A DNA stretch of 64,000 bases from positions 13,534-77,533 of the forward strand of contig DASYEQ010000056.1 in the NCBI GenBank assembly GCA_036498945.1, written 5' to 3'. The position numbers and the translations under genes were made by a program. Below the pieces are notes generated by a model that was not told where the DNA came from, did no database searches, and saw nothing but the letters and a program-made list of their open reading frames with translations. Origin of the DNA: JAQGMJ01 sp036498945. GTDB lineage: Bacteria > Pseudomonadota > Gammaproteobacteria > Burkholderiales > JAEUOS01. Within the stretch, counting starts at the first letter, position 1. Each line of letters begins with the position of its first letter. Positions 1 through 8,167 of the stretch are shown piece by piece.

Positions 1-802
1 GCGGTTCCCACGTAACGCCGGCCAGATAGGCGGTGGCAAGTGCATCGAAACAGCGCAAATACGCCGCCGTATGCTGTGGCCGCCACAGACACTTGAGCAA
101 TGCGTGGTTCAGGCAGAAGGCCGCATCGAACGCGGGGTCACCATACCAGGCGCACTCGGCGTCAAGAAACACCGGCCCCGCGGGGCCGTGCAGAATGTTC
201 TTCGGGCTGATATCGCCATGCACCAGCGCCCGTTTGGTCGCGCCCGTCACTTCCACCAGCGCACGCAATTGCGCCGCGCACTCGAGATGCTTGTCGGCGG
301 TGGCGAGCAGATAGGCTTCGAGACGGATCGGAAAGAAGATGTGGTCGGTGGCAAAGCGCTGCGCCATCTCGGCGCGCCCGGCAGTGGCGGCGTGGATTTT
401 TGCGAGGGCCGCGCCGACCGCGGTGGCGAACTGCACATCGATCTGCCCGTCGCGCAACTGCCCCTTCCACAGCGGATATTGTTCAGGCGGCAGATACTCC
501 ATCGCGAACCAGCCTTCGTCCGCGTGATCGGCGATGATCCTCGGCACCGCTTGCGGCAATACCGCGCCGACCACCGCAAACCAGTCGGCCTCGCTGCGGT
601 TACGCTCCACCGGTGCGCGCCAGTCGGCCGCGACCTTGAGCTTGGCCAATGCCCGTTTGACGCAAAAGCGCCGGTCGCCGCTTTGCACCAGCACGATGTC
701 GGAGGAGACGCCGCCGGTAAGCGGCTCGATCACCGGGACTGCGCCCGGATCAACCAACCCTGCCTGCACGAAAGTGGCAATCCACTCTTGTATCTGACTC
801 AC
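1..802 (-). CDS. APH-family phosphotransferase (C-terminus off window)
   Basis: A small-molecule kinase of the aminoglycoside/choline phosphotransferase fold. The catalytic loop reads LVHGDISPKNIL (near 198-233), which carries the HGD base and the metal-binding Asn; a second acidic motif FLDAEC (near 160-180) matches the DFG-like Asp position. The frame stays open to base 1, so the 3' end is outside the window. I place the start at GTG 802 because GTGA overlaps the stop of the large dehydratase subunit upstream, which implies translational coupling. It is the last visible gene of the catabolic operon, so a sugar or sugar-acid derivative is the likely phosphoryl acceptor. The substrate is inferred from context only. 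Confidence 0.8.
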   Translation of the reverse strand, partial: MSQIQEWIATFVQAGLVDPGAVPVIEPLTGGVSSDIVLVQSGDRRFCVKRALAKLKVAADWRAPVERNRSEADWFAVVGAVLPQAVPRIIADHADEGWFAMEYLPPEQYPLWKGQLRDGQIDVQFATAVGAALAKIHAATAGRAEMAQRFATDHIFFPIRLEAYLLATADKHLECAAQLRALVEVTGATKRALVHGDISPKNILHGPAGPVFLDAECAWYGDPAFDAAFCLNHALLKCLWRPQHTAAYLRCFDALATAYLAGVTWEP

Positions 803-2043
803 CGGGCCACTCCCGCCGCCGATACCGGCACCGATACAGGGAGACAAGCCGGCCCGATCGGCTCGAAGGCTTTGTAGGTGAGGATGAACTCCTGGTGCCC
901 GAGTTCCTCGGATTTGCTCTGCGCACCATTGCCCAGGGCCACGATCAGATCGACAATCTCATTTCCCACCTCACCCAGCGTCGCGCGGCCTTCGAGGATG
1001 CGCCCGGCATCCACGTCCATGTCGTCTTCCAGCGTGCGATAGGTCTCGGGGTTGGCACACACCTTGATCACTGGCGATATCGCCGAGCCCACCACCGAGC
1101 CGCGCCCGGTGGTGAAGAGGATGAGATGCGCGCCGCAGGCGATCAGCTCGGCCAGTTCGGCGTTGTCGTTGATGTTGGGAAAGCCGAAGCGCACCTCGCC
1201 GTCAGGCACGACGTCGAGCAGGTACAGCCCGGCAGCCGGCGGCACGTCGCCCGGCTTGATCAGCCCGCTGATCGCCGAGGCGCCGCTCTTTGCATAGGCA
1301 CCCAGGGATTTTTCCTCGATGGTGGTCAGCCCTCCTTCGGCATTGCCGACCGCGAAGCTGCCGTAGCCCAGGGTGGCGTAATAACGCGCTGCCTTTTCCA
1401 TCGAGTGCATGATCTCACCGCCAAGTTCGGGGGTCACGGCGCGCTTGACCATGTGCGGCTCGCAGCCGATCAGTTCTCCTGTCTCCTCGAATACGCAGGC
1501 GGCGCCGGCGGTGATCAGCGCATCAAAGGCGCGGCCGACGGCAGGATTGGCGGTGAGGCCGCTGGTGCCGTCCGAGCCGCCGCAGGTGGTGCCGATCACC
1601 AGTTCTTCCACGCCCATCGGCACCGTCGGCGCATCTTCCAATTGGTCGAGCGCCCATTGCACCCATTCGACGCCGGAGGCAATGGTCTTTTTGGTACCGC
1701 CGGTCTTCTGGATGGTGAGTGTATGCACCGGGCGGCCGCTGGCGGCGATCTGCTCCTCCAACCAGCGCTTGTTCATGCTCTCGCAGCCCAGCGACACCAG
1801 CAGCGCGGCGCCCACGTTCGGGTGGGTGCACAGGCGTTGCATCATCTTCTCGGCGTAGGCGTTCGGGTAGCAGCCGGGAAAGCCGATCAGGTGCACCTCG
1901 CGCCCGCCGAAGCGCGTGGTGATGTGGCGTGCGACGTGATGCGCACATTCGACCAGGTAGCCCACCACCACCACGTTACGGATGCCCTTGCGGCCATCGG
2001 CGCGGGCGTAGCCGCACAAGGCGGGGAAATTCGTCGCGCTCAT
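799..2043 (-). CDS. UxaA-type dehydratase, large (C-terminal) subunit
   Basis: Large subunit of a split altronate/galactarate-dehydratase-like lyase (UxaA/GarD family; the same split is seen in SuyA/SuyB sulfolactate lyase). It begins with the family signature GYARADGRKGIRN and ends with GHQEFILTYKAFEPIGPAC. Cys residues in FPGCYPN, SLGCESMN, TTCGGSDG and the C-terminal GPAC are candidates for metal or iron-sulfur ligands. The start at ATG 2043 (414 aa) is preferred because ATGA overlaps the stop of the preceding membrane-protein gene; an in-frame ATG 33 bases further upstream lies inside that gene. The small subunit is encoded two genes upstream at 2865-3164. Expected reaction is dehydration or elimination on an acid sugar or 2-hydroxy acid; the actual substrate cannot be read from sequence. 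Confidence 0.88.
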   Translation of the reverse strand: MSATNFPALCGYARADGRKGIRNVVVVGYLVECAHHVARHITTRFGGREVHLIGFPGCYPNAYAEKMMQRLCTHPNVGAALLVSLGCESMNKRWLEEQIAASGRPVHTLTIQKTGGTKKTIASGVEWVQWALDQLEDAPTVPMGVEELVIGTTCGGSDGTSGLTANPAVGRAFDALITAGAACVFEETGELIGCEPHMVKRAVTPELGGEIMHSMEKAARYYATLGYGSFAVGNAEGGLTTIEEKSLGAYAKSGASAISGLIKPGDVPPAAGLYLLDVVPDGEVRFGFPNINDNAELAELIACGAHLILFTTGRGSVVGSAISPVIKVCANPETYRTLEDDMDVDAGRILEGRATLGEVGNEIVDLIVALGNGAQSKSEELGHQEFILTYKAFEPIGPACLPVSVPVSAAGVAR

Positions 2044-2843
2044 GCCGTCTCCCGTGCAAAACGTAGACGATGCCACAGCATCATCGCCCCCGCCGAGACC
2101 ACGCTGGCAGCGACGCCGGCGCCGAAGGCCGCCAGGGGTGCAGCGCCGGCGGCCAGCACGGTGGAAAAGGCAAAAAAGAACAATACGAAGCCGATCAGCC
2201 CGGTAAGAAAGCCGGAGAGCAGGCGGATGGTGGCGTCCGCGCCATAAAGCACGACGGTGAAGGCCGGCAGTACGGATGCGGTGATGGGAAAGCCCAGCAG
2301 GATGCCACTGACGCGCGGGCCGAAGCTCTTTGCGCCCAAGGTGATCAGCGCGGCAAGAAACAGCGCCGCGCCCATGCGCACGAATATTTCGCTGGCCGGA
2401 ATGCGCGGGATGCTGGCGGCGGTGCGCGGCACCGGCATCAGCGCGCCCAGCAGCAGCATTTCGGTAACCGCGACTGCCGCGCCGACGAAGCCGGGCGCCA
2501 CCACCTCGGCCAGCAGTAGTTCAGTGACCACGCAGCCGCCCCAGCCCGCCAGGAGACACGTGATCCAGATCAGCGCCGGCGGCATGCGCGTGCGCGTCAC
2601 CGCCGTCGCCAGCCAGGCGAACACCAGGCAATGCACGCCGACGGCGGGCGCCACGGTCATGGCGATCCAGGAGGTGGCGAGCACGAATTCGCGCGGCTGG
2701 TCCAGCGCGAGGAAAAGCGTGATGGGCGCGGCGATCATCGGCAGGCCGCTGATCCAGCCGGAAGCCTTGTGGCCCCAGCGCTTGCCGATCCAGGAAGCAA
2801 CCCAGACCACCAGCGGCACGGCGGTGAGCTTGAGCCAGATCAT
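2040..2843 (-). CDS. integral membrane protein with internal repeat
   Basis: A 267-aa polytopic inner-membrane protein with about eight hydrophobic segments and no recognised enzyme motif. Residues 21-38 (KRWGHKASGWISGLPMIA) and 172-189 (KSFGPRVSGILLGFPITA) match in the pattern K-x-[WF]-G-x-[KR]-x-S-G-x-x-x-G-[LF]-P, so the protein appears to be an internal duplication of a four-helix unit, as in many secondary transporters. It lies between the two dehydratase subunits and overlaps the large subunit by ATGA. A role in moving the substrate or product of the operon across the membrane is plausible but is inference from position and topology. Confidence 0.75.
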   Translation of the reverse strand: MIWLKLTAVPLVVWVASWIGKRWGHKASGWISGLPMIAAPITLFLALDQPREFVLATSWIAMTVAPAVGVHCLVFAWLATAVTRTRMPPALIWITCLLAGWGGCVVTELLLAEVVAPGFVGAAVAVTEMLLLGALMPVPRTAASIPRIPASEIFVRMGAALFLAALITLGAKSFGPRVSGILLGFPITASVLPAFTVVLYGADATIRLLSGFLTGLIGFVLFFFAFSTVLAAGAAPLAAFGAGVAASVVSAGAMMLWHRLRFARETA

Positions 2844-2864
2844 GCGGCATGCCTCCGCGGCGCG

Positions 2865-3164
2865 TCAGCCGGCCGGCGGCAGGGTGTAGGTGGGCAGGTA
2901 GTCGCTGGCAAGGTTGTGCAGATGAATGTGCGCACCGCGCGCGATCGGCTGGGTCGCGGTGCCGATTATCGCACCGTACTTGAGTATCTTTTCGCCGGCG
3001 GCGATGTCTCGGCGCGCGAGTTTGTGGCCGATGCCGATGTCGCGTTCGATCTCGACCGTTACGCCGTCAACCAGCACGCGGGTGCCGGCTACAAGGGATG
3101 CGGCCACCGCGATGCAGTTGTCTTCCGGCGCCAGCAAGATCACGCGCGGATCAGAATTTCCCAT
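2865..3164 (-). CDS. UxaA-type dehydratase, small (SAF-domain) subunit
   Basis: A 99-aa protein corresponding to the N-terminal SAF domain of altronate/galactarate dehydratases. The sequence around ILLAPEDNCIAVAASLVAG matches the family pattern in which a D-N pair precedes the first helix, and IGIGHKLARRDIAAGE with KYGAIIGTATQPI matches the 'G-H-K-x-A...I..G..v.KYG..IG.At..I..G..VH' core. In fused homologues this domain is followed directly by the large domain; here the two are separate genes with a membrane-protein gene between them. Its start lies 14 bases inside the 3' end of the RraA-family gene, so the two are likely coupled. Confidence 0.87.
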   Translation of the reverse strand: MGNSDPRVILLAPEDNCIAVAASLVAGTRVLVDGVTVEIERDIGIGHKLARRDIAAGEKILKYGAIIGTATQPIARGAHIHLHNLASDYLPTYTLPPAG

Positions 3165-3825
3165 ACTTGAGATAGGCCTCGACCGGATCCATGCCGCCGC
3201 GGATGGCGCCGCGCACCTTGTTTTCCGTCAGCGTCACTTCCTCGGTCTTGGTAATCGCTTCTTCGGCAATTTCATGCGGGATCACTACCACGCCATCGCG
3301 GTCGCCGAGAATGTAGTCGCCGGTGCGGATGGTGACGCTGCCGATGGTCACCGGTTCGGCATAGCGATCCGGAATCCAGCGCGCAACGATGTCGGAGGGC
3401 GTGAAGAAGGTGTGGAACACCGGGAATTTCTGTTCCAGGATGAAATCGGTGTCGCGGCAGCCGCCATCGACGACATACCCCAGCACGCCCTTGCTCTTCA
3501 GCGTCTCGGCCGAGAGTTCGCCCATCAGGGCGACGTCGTAGTTGTTCGGTTGGCACACCACGACGTGGCCGGTGGGCGCTTTTGACAGCAGCGTGGTCCA
3601 GCCCAGCAGGGTGTCGTGGCGTGATTGCGTGCGGTCGATGTGGCCGGAAACGGTCCACACCGGGCCCGCCGTCTTGATGGTCGGGTCGAGCGGGCGGATG
3701 TTGGTGGGCAGCACGCAGTTGTCGATGCCCATGGCGCGCAGGACATCATGGATGGCACCCGTATAGCATAGTGCGAGACGCGAAGTAAGCTCGGACATGA
3801 TGGGATGTTGGGTAAAAGCGGGCAT
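3151..3825 (-). CDS. RraA-family aldolase/decarboxylase-like protein
   Basis: Member of the RraA / 4-hydroxy-4-methyl-2-oxoglutarate aldolase family. Visible signatures are MGELSAETLKSKGVLGYVV and DGGCRDTDFI, the metal/carboxylate-binding Arg-Asp motif of catalytic members, plus GDYILGDRDGVVVIP near the C-terminus. In known catabolic members this fold cleaves 2-oxo-4-hydroxy acids or decarboxylates oxaloacetate. Keeping the RDTD motif argues for an enzyme, not a RNase E regulator. Start is uncertain: ATG 3825 (224 aa) or ATG 3798 (215 aa); neither has a strong ribosome-binding site. In this operon it could act after the dehydratase, cleaving the 2-oxo acid formed. Confidence 0.85.
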   Translation of the reverse strand: MPAFTQHPIMSELTSRLALCYTGAIHDVLRAMGIDNCVLPTNIRPLDPTIKTAGPVWTVSGHIDRTQSRHDTLLGWTTLLSKAPTGHVVVCQPNNYDVALMGELSAETLKSKGVLGYVVDGGCRDTDFILEQKFPVFHTFFTPSDIVARWIPDRYAEPVTIGSVTIRTGDYILGDRDGVVVIPHEIAEEAITKTEEVTLTENKVRGAIRGGMDPVEAYLKYGKF

Positions 3826-3841
3826 ACCGCCCGCTGGTAGA

Positions 3842-4729
3842 TCAACTCTTGACGGCGCCCTCGGTGAGGCCGGACACCATATAGCGCTTGAAGGCGTAGT
3901 AGATCGCCGCCGGCGGCAGCGCGTACAACAGGCCGGTGGTCATCAGCAGTTCCCACGGCGAATCGTCGGCCGAAAGGAAAGCGCCCAGCGCCACGCCGAG
4001 CGTGATGCTGTCGTCGCGCGACAGCAGCAGGAAGGCGTAGAGGTATTCGTTCCAGGCGAGCAGGAGCGCATAGGTACCGACGGCCACCAGCGAAGGCATC
4101 ATCAACGGCAGGTAGACCAGGCGGAACAATTGCAGGGGCGAAGCGCCGTCCATGATCGCCGCCTCGTCCAGCTCGTAGGGCAGCTTGTCGGAAGCCTGCT
4201 TGAGCACCCAGATCGCGTAGGGCGAGGCGATGGTCACCATGGCGAGAATCAGCGCCCACTGGTTGTTGAGCAGGCCATAGTTGCCCATGGTCTTGTACAT
4301 CGGCACCGCCAGGAAGGCCGCGGGAATGAAATAAGTGAACAGCGCCAGGTTCATGATGGCGCGCCCGCCCTTCACCTTCAGGCGGCTGATGGAAAACGCC
4401 GCGCCGGTGGCGATCACGAGTGTCAGCGCGCCGGCGGCCACCGCGATCACCACCGAATTCCACATCTGCTGCCAGAAGTGGAACAGGTAGTGGTGCTGCT
4501 GGTGGAACACCACGCTGAAGTTGTGCAGGGTCGGATGATCCGGCCACAGCTTGCCGGAGAGCGCCGATTCCTTCGGCGAAATCGCGAACAGCACCAGGTG
4601 GTAGATCGGGATCAGGGTCCAGAACAGCACCGGGATGCCGATCAACAGCAGCTTGGCCTCGGTCGCCACCTTGCTCCAGCTGAAGGGCTTTTTCACCGGC
4701 ACGGCAGCCTGCATGGGGACGGCGCTCAT
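3842..4729 (-). CDS. carbohydrate ABC permease, MalG-like
   Basis: Inner-membrane permease of a CUT1-type sugar ABC importer, 295 aa with six predicted membrane segments. The EAA loop that docks on the ATPase is at residues 189-208 (DEAAIMDGASPLQLFRLVYL). Starts by ATGA overlap with the stop of the partner permease. The partner permease and a binding protein are encoded immediately upstream. No ATP-binding subunit is visible; it may lie beyond the left edge or be shared with another transporter. Confidence 0.93.
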   Translation of the reverse strand: MSAVPMQAAVPVKKPFSWSKVATEAKLLLIGIPVLFWTLIPIYHLVLFAISPKESALSGKLWPDHPTLHNFSVVFHQQHHYLFHFWQQMWNSVVIAVAAGALTLVIATGAAFSISRLKVKGGRAIMNLALFTYFIPAAFLAVPMYKTMGNYGLLNNQWALILAMVTIASPYAIWVLKQASDKLPYELDEAAIMDGASPLQLFRLVYLPLMMPSLVAVGTYALLLAWNEYLYAFLLLSRDDSITLGVALGAFLSADDSPWELLMTTGLLYALPPAAIYYAFKRYMVSGLTEGAVKS

Positions 4730-5601
4730 TTGGACAACCGCCTCATCATGAAATACACCAGCGGCAGCATCAGCGGCAGGGCCACCACGATGGAAGCCAT
4801 CGACATGTCCACCTCATCCAGGCGCAGGTAGCGGATGCCGAGGGTGGCCAGCACGTGGGTCAGGTCGGCCGGCGCGCCACCGGTGAGCAGGTAGACGCTG
4901 TTGAAGTCGCCCAACGTCCAGATCATCGACAGGATGGTAGAGGTGAGGTACAGCGTCTTCATCGACGGCCAGGTGATGAAGCGGAATTTCTGCCAGGAGG
5001 AGGCGCCGTCCACCGAGGCGGCCTCGTACAGTTCACCCGGAATCGCCAGGCGCCCGGCCACCAGGATCAGGGTCCAGAATGGCAGCGATTTCCAGATGTG
5101 GGTCATGATGGCCAGCGTCAGCGCCAGCCAGGGGTCGTTGAGCCAGTTCGGCCCGTCGGCGCCGGTAAAGCGGAAGATGAGGGAATTGATCAGGCCCCAC
5201 TCCGGGTTGAGCATGAAGCGCAGCGAAAGTATCGTGGGAATCGACGGCATCGCCCACGGCAGGATGAACAGCAGCGAGAGGATGCGTATCCACCAGCGTT
5301 GCGTCACGAAAAAGCCTGAGAGGAACAGGGCGATCACCATCTTGATGTTGATGCCGATCACCAGGAACACCAGCGTGTTGACGACCGAGCGGAAAAAGAT
5401 CGGGTCGTTGAACAGCTTGACGTAGCTCTCCGGGTGCCGCGCCAGCCATAGGCCGTAGCACACCGGGTAGAGCACGAATACCAGGAACACAAGCACATAG
5501 GGCGCGATCAGGATCACGCCCCAACTCTGCCAGGAAGACCATGGCTTGCTCTCGGCGGCAGCCGGTTTGGCCGCCGCTTCAGGCAGTGCGATGGAAGACA
5601 T
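4726..5601 (-). CDS. carbohydrate ABC permease, MalF-like
   Basis: First permease of the sugar-type ABC importer, 291 aa, six hydrophobic segments starting near residue 28. The EAA motif is at about 191-210 (LYEAASVDGASSWQKFRFIT). It overlaps the MalG-like gene by four bases. The N-terminal 20 residues are Ala/Glu-rich and cytoplasmic. A 66-base gap separates it from the binding-protein gene upstream, so all three are likely on one transcript. Confidence 0.93.
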   Translation of the reverse strand: MSSIALPEAAAKPAAAESKPWSSWQSWGVILIAPYVLVFLVFVLYPVCYGLWLARHPESYVKLFNDPIFFRSVVNTLVFLVIGINIKMVIALFLSGFFVTQRWWIRILSLLFILPWAMPSIPTILSLRFMLNPEWGLINSLIFRFTGADGPNWLNDPWLALTLAIMTHIWKSLPFWTLILVAGRLAIPGELYEAASVDGASSWQKFRFITWPSMKTLYLTSTILSMIWTLGDFNSVYLLTGGAPADLTHVLATLGIRYLRLDEVDMSMASIVVALPLMLPLVYFMMRRLSK

Positions 5602-5667
5602 CTGGGATCACCTCGTCTTCGAAGAACCGGCGCGGAGCCGCCCGATGAGGCGACCCCGATGCCACAC

Positions 5668-7053
5668 TCAGCCGGCGACCTGCTTGATGCGGGCGATCAT
5701 CTCGTCCACCGCCTTGTCGACCGGGATCTTGTCGTTGACCACGCGGTTCATCGCCTTGGCCCAGACGTTCTCGTTGTTGAGAATGGTGAATTTATAGTTC
5801 TTCGTGAACTCGAAGGTCACCGTGCCGGCGGCATACTGGTTGAACACCGACTTGCGATGCTTGTCGGCCTGCCAGAACGGGGCGGCCTGGCCCGCCTTGG
5901 TCACCGGGAACCAGCGGCCCAGCGCGCCTTCGACGTAGGGCTTGAGGTTCTCCTCTTCCATCATGAACTTGACGAAGTCCTTGGCGAGCTTCTTGTTCTT
6001 CGAATCGTTGAACACCACGCCCACCTTCACGGCGGTGCGGTAGGTCATCTTCGAGCCGTCCGGCTTGTTGGGAAAGCCCAGGGTGTAGATCGTCTCGTCG
6101 TAGTACTTCTTCGCCTGCGCGCGCTGCTCGGGCTTGAGCGTCTCGTTGTTGGCGTCGTCGAGCCACTTGGCGGCAATCGAGATCGTCGCGTTGTGGGTCA
6201 TCAGGATGGTCTTGTTGTGGAAGGCGACGTTGTTGTCCGGATCCTTCCAGCTGGTGGAGGAAGGCGGCGAGCAGTTTTCCTGATAGGGCTTGGTGTAGTC
6301 GCGCAGCGCGTTCACCAGGCCGGCCTTCACTTTCGGATCGTCGACCAGGAGCTTGCCGTTGTCGTCCACCAGCTTGACGTTATAGGCGTCCATGAAGGTG
6401 AGGAAGGAGTAGAACGAGTCGCTCGAATCCACTCCCATCGGCATGCCGATGGCGAAAGCGCGCTCGCCGCTGGCCTTGCGGTAGGCCGGCTGCACCTTCT
6501 TGCACCAGAAGTCCCAGTAGTCGGACCACTTGGTGGGCAGGTCGGAAATCTTGTAGCCGGCCTTGGCCAGCATGTCGGACCAGATCTCGACGTGCATGGT
6601 CTGCTGCTTCATCGGGAAGGCGTAGTAGGCGCGCTTCTTGGTCTTGTCGTTGTAGAGGTAGGTGGTTTCCAGGGTGTTCTTGGCGAAGCGGTCCTTCATC
6701 GGCGTGAGGATGTCGCTGATGTCCTCAAGCTTGCCGTCGAAGGCCCACTTGCCGGCGACCTGGAAGTCATAGACGTCGGCGTAGGCCACGTCCGGCGGCG
6801 TACCCGAATCCAGCGCCGAGACGGTCTTCGGGATCATGTCCTGGATCGGATATTGCGAGAGTTCGACCTTGACGCCGCTCTTGGCTTCGAACTTCTTGAT
6901 GGCGGCGTAGAGCGCGTCGTCTTCCGACTTGTAGAAACCCTTGACCCACCAGACGGTGAGCTTCTGCTGGGCATGGGCGACGCTGCCTGCCAGCATGGCC
7001 ACACCCGCGACCAGGGCGACGGCGGCCGTCCTCACGGTTTTGCGCAACTGCAT
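5668..7053 (-). CDS. ABC sugar-binding protein, family 1
   Basis: Periplasmic substrate-binding protein of the CUT1 sugar importers. The signal peptide spans about residues 1-28 with cleavage after AHA in SVAHAQQ. The mature start KLTVWWVKGFYKSEDDAL and the phrase LDSGTPPDVAYADVYDF are typical of the solute-binding protein family 1. It is 461 aa, slightly long for the group. A strong ribosome-binding site (AAGGAGGAGA, about 7055-7065) supports ATG 7053. It is the first gene of the minus-strand operon that continues through the two permeases, RraA-like protein, dehydratase subunits and phosphotransferase, so its ligand is probably the substrate or precursor of those enzymes. Confidence 0.93.
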   Translation of the reverse strand: MQLRKTVRTAAVALVAGVAMLAGSVAHAQQKLTVWWVKGFYKSEDDALYAAIKKFEAKSGVKVELSQYPIQDMIPKTVSALDSGTPPDVAYADVYDFQVAGKWAFDGKLEDISDILTPMKDRFAKNTLETTYLYNDKTKKRAYYAFPMKQQTMHVEIWSDMLAKAGYKISDLPTKWSDYWDFWCKKVQPAYRKASGERAFAIGMPMGVDSSDSFYSFLTFMDAYNVKLVDDNGKLLVDDPKVKAGLVNALRDYTKPYQENCSPPSSTSWKDPDNNVAFHNKTILMTHNATISIAAKWLDDANNETLKPEQRAQAKKYYDETIYTLGFPNKPDGSKMTYRTAVKVGVVFNDSKNKKLAKDFVKFMMEEENLKPYVEGALGRWFPVTKAGQAAPFWQADKHRKSVFNQYAAGTVTFEFTKNYKFTILNNENVWAKAMNRVVNDKIPVDKAVDEMIARIKQVAG

Positions 7054-7397
7054 TTGTCTCCTCCTTTTTCAGGATGGTTTTTTAAGGATGCCGGCCTTGT
7101 GCGGCCGTGCATCCGGCGGTCGTCAAGAGGCGAAAATACACCCCCTGGCGGAGATTTTTATCTCGATAGGGCAATTAACGAACTGGATAATAATGCGCTA
7201 CATTAGCAGCTTTCGCCTGAATTGCAAGGGCGCCATGCGGCCCTCCGGGTTTTCCCCATGCGCCTCTCGCAGGCGTTTGGCGTTACACCTTGTTGCAATT
7301 ACCAAGTAAGCCTTAACACACGCGTCCGCGCGCGGCTAGGCGCATCGCGCTAAGATGCTGGAAATCCACTTGGTGCGGGCCGCCGGCCCGCGTTTAC
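7054..7397. promoter_or_regulatory. divergent intergenic region, 344 bases
   Basis: Separates the minus-strand sugar operon from plus-strand ompR. It contains the ribosome-binding site of the binding-protein gene and an AT-rich core (about 7150-7210) unlike the surrounding GC-rich DNA, including the small inverted repeat GAGATTTTTATCTC (about 7161-7174). It probably holds promoters for both directions. No clear operator for a known regulator was identified, and no gene is seen. Confidence 0.5.
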
Positions 7398-8111
7398 ATG
7401 ACGGCGCAAAAACGAAAAATCCTCATCGTTGACGACGACAAGGGTCTGCGCGACCTGCTGTTGCGCTATCTCACAGAGCAGGACTTCGCGGTCCAGGCCG
7501 CCCCCAGCGGGCAGTTCATGGACAAGCTGCTCAACCGCGAACTGTTCGACCTGATCGTGCTTGACCTGATGATGCCGCAGGAAGACGGCCTGGCGATCTG
7601 CCGGCGCCTGCGCGCGGCCGGCAACAACACGCCCATCATCATGCTCACCGCCAAGGGCGAGGAAGTGGACCGCATCGTCGGCCTTGAAATGGGCGCCGAC
7701 GACTACCTCGCCAAGCCCTTCAACCCGCGCGAACTGGTGGCGCGCATCAACGCGGTGCTGCGCCGCATGGCTGAATCCGGCCCGCCCGCAGGCCCCGCGC
7801 AGGAGGTTGAATCCGTCAGCTTCGGCCCTTATGTGCTCAACCTCGCCACCCGCAGCATGACCAAGGACGGCGAGCCGGTGACGCTGACCTCCGGCGAGTT
7901 CTCGGTACTCAAGGTGCTGGCGCGCAACCCGCGCAAGCCGCTGTCGCGCGACAAGCTGATGGAGTTGGCGCGCGGCCGCGAGTACGACGTGTTCGACCGC
8001 GCCATCGACGTGCAGATCTCGCGCCTGCGCAAGCTGATCGAGTCAGACCCCGCCAACCCGCGCTACATCCAGACCGTGTGGGGCTTCGGCTACGTGTTCG
8101 TGCCGGATTGA
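7398..8111 (+). CDS. ompR: OmpR response regulator
   Basis: Two-component response regulator of the OmpR/PhoB type, 237 aa. The receiver domain carries acidic residues D12-D13, phospho-acceptor D56 (in IVLDLMMP), T84 and K106 (YLAKPFNP). The C-terminal winged helix (about 135-237) ends with the motif RYIQTVWGFGYVFVPD, which is characteristic of OmpR itself. It is followed 56 bases later by the EnvZ-like kinase gene, as in other proteobacteria. Expected role: transcriptional control of porins and other envelope genes in response to EnvZ. Confidence 0.92.
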   Translation: MTAQKRKILIVDDDKGLRDLLLRYLTEQDFAVQAAPSGQFMDKLLNRELFDLIVLDLMMPQEDGLAICRRLRAAGNNTPIIMLTAKGEEVDRIVGLEMGADDYLAKPFNPRELVARINAVLRRMAESGPPAGPAQEVESVSFGPYVLNLATRSMTKDGEPVTLTSGEFSVLKVLARNPRKPLSRDKLMELARGREYDVFDRAIDVQISRLRKLIESDPANPRYIQTVWGFGYVFVPD

Positions 8112-8167
8112 ACCGGCGCCCCGCCTCTTTCGCGGCCGTGCGCGCCGTGTCCTGACCCGACCCCGGC

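Noticed and set aside
895..2247. Plus-strand 450-codon open frame opposite the UxaA-type large subunit
   Set aside because: It is antisense to a well-conserved gene. Such long shadows arise from high GC, and its product is His/Arg/Gly-rich with no motif.
5659..7206. Plus-strand 515-codon open frame
   Set aside because: Antisense to the sugar-binding protein gene; composition typical of a reverse-complement shadow.
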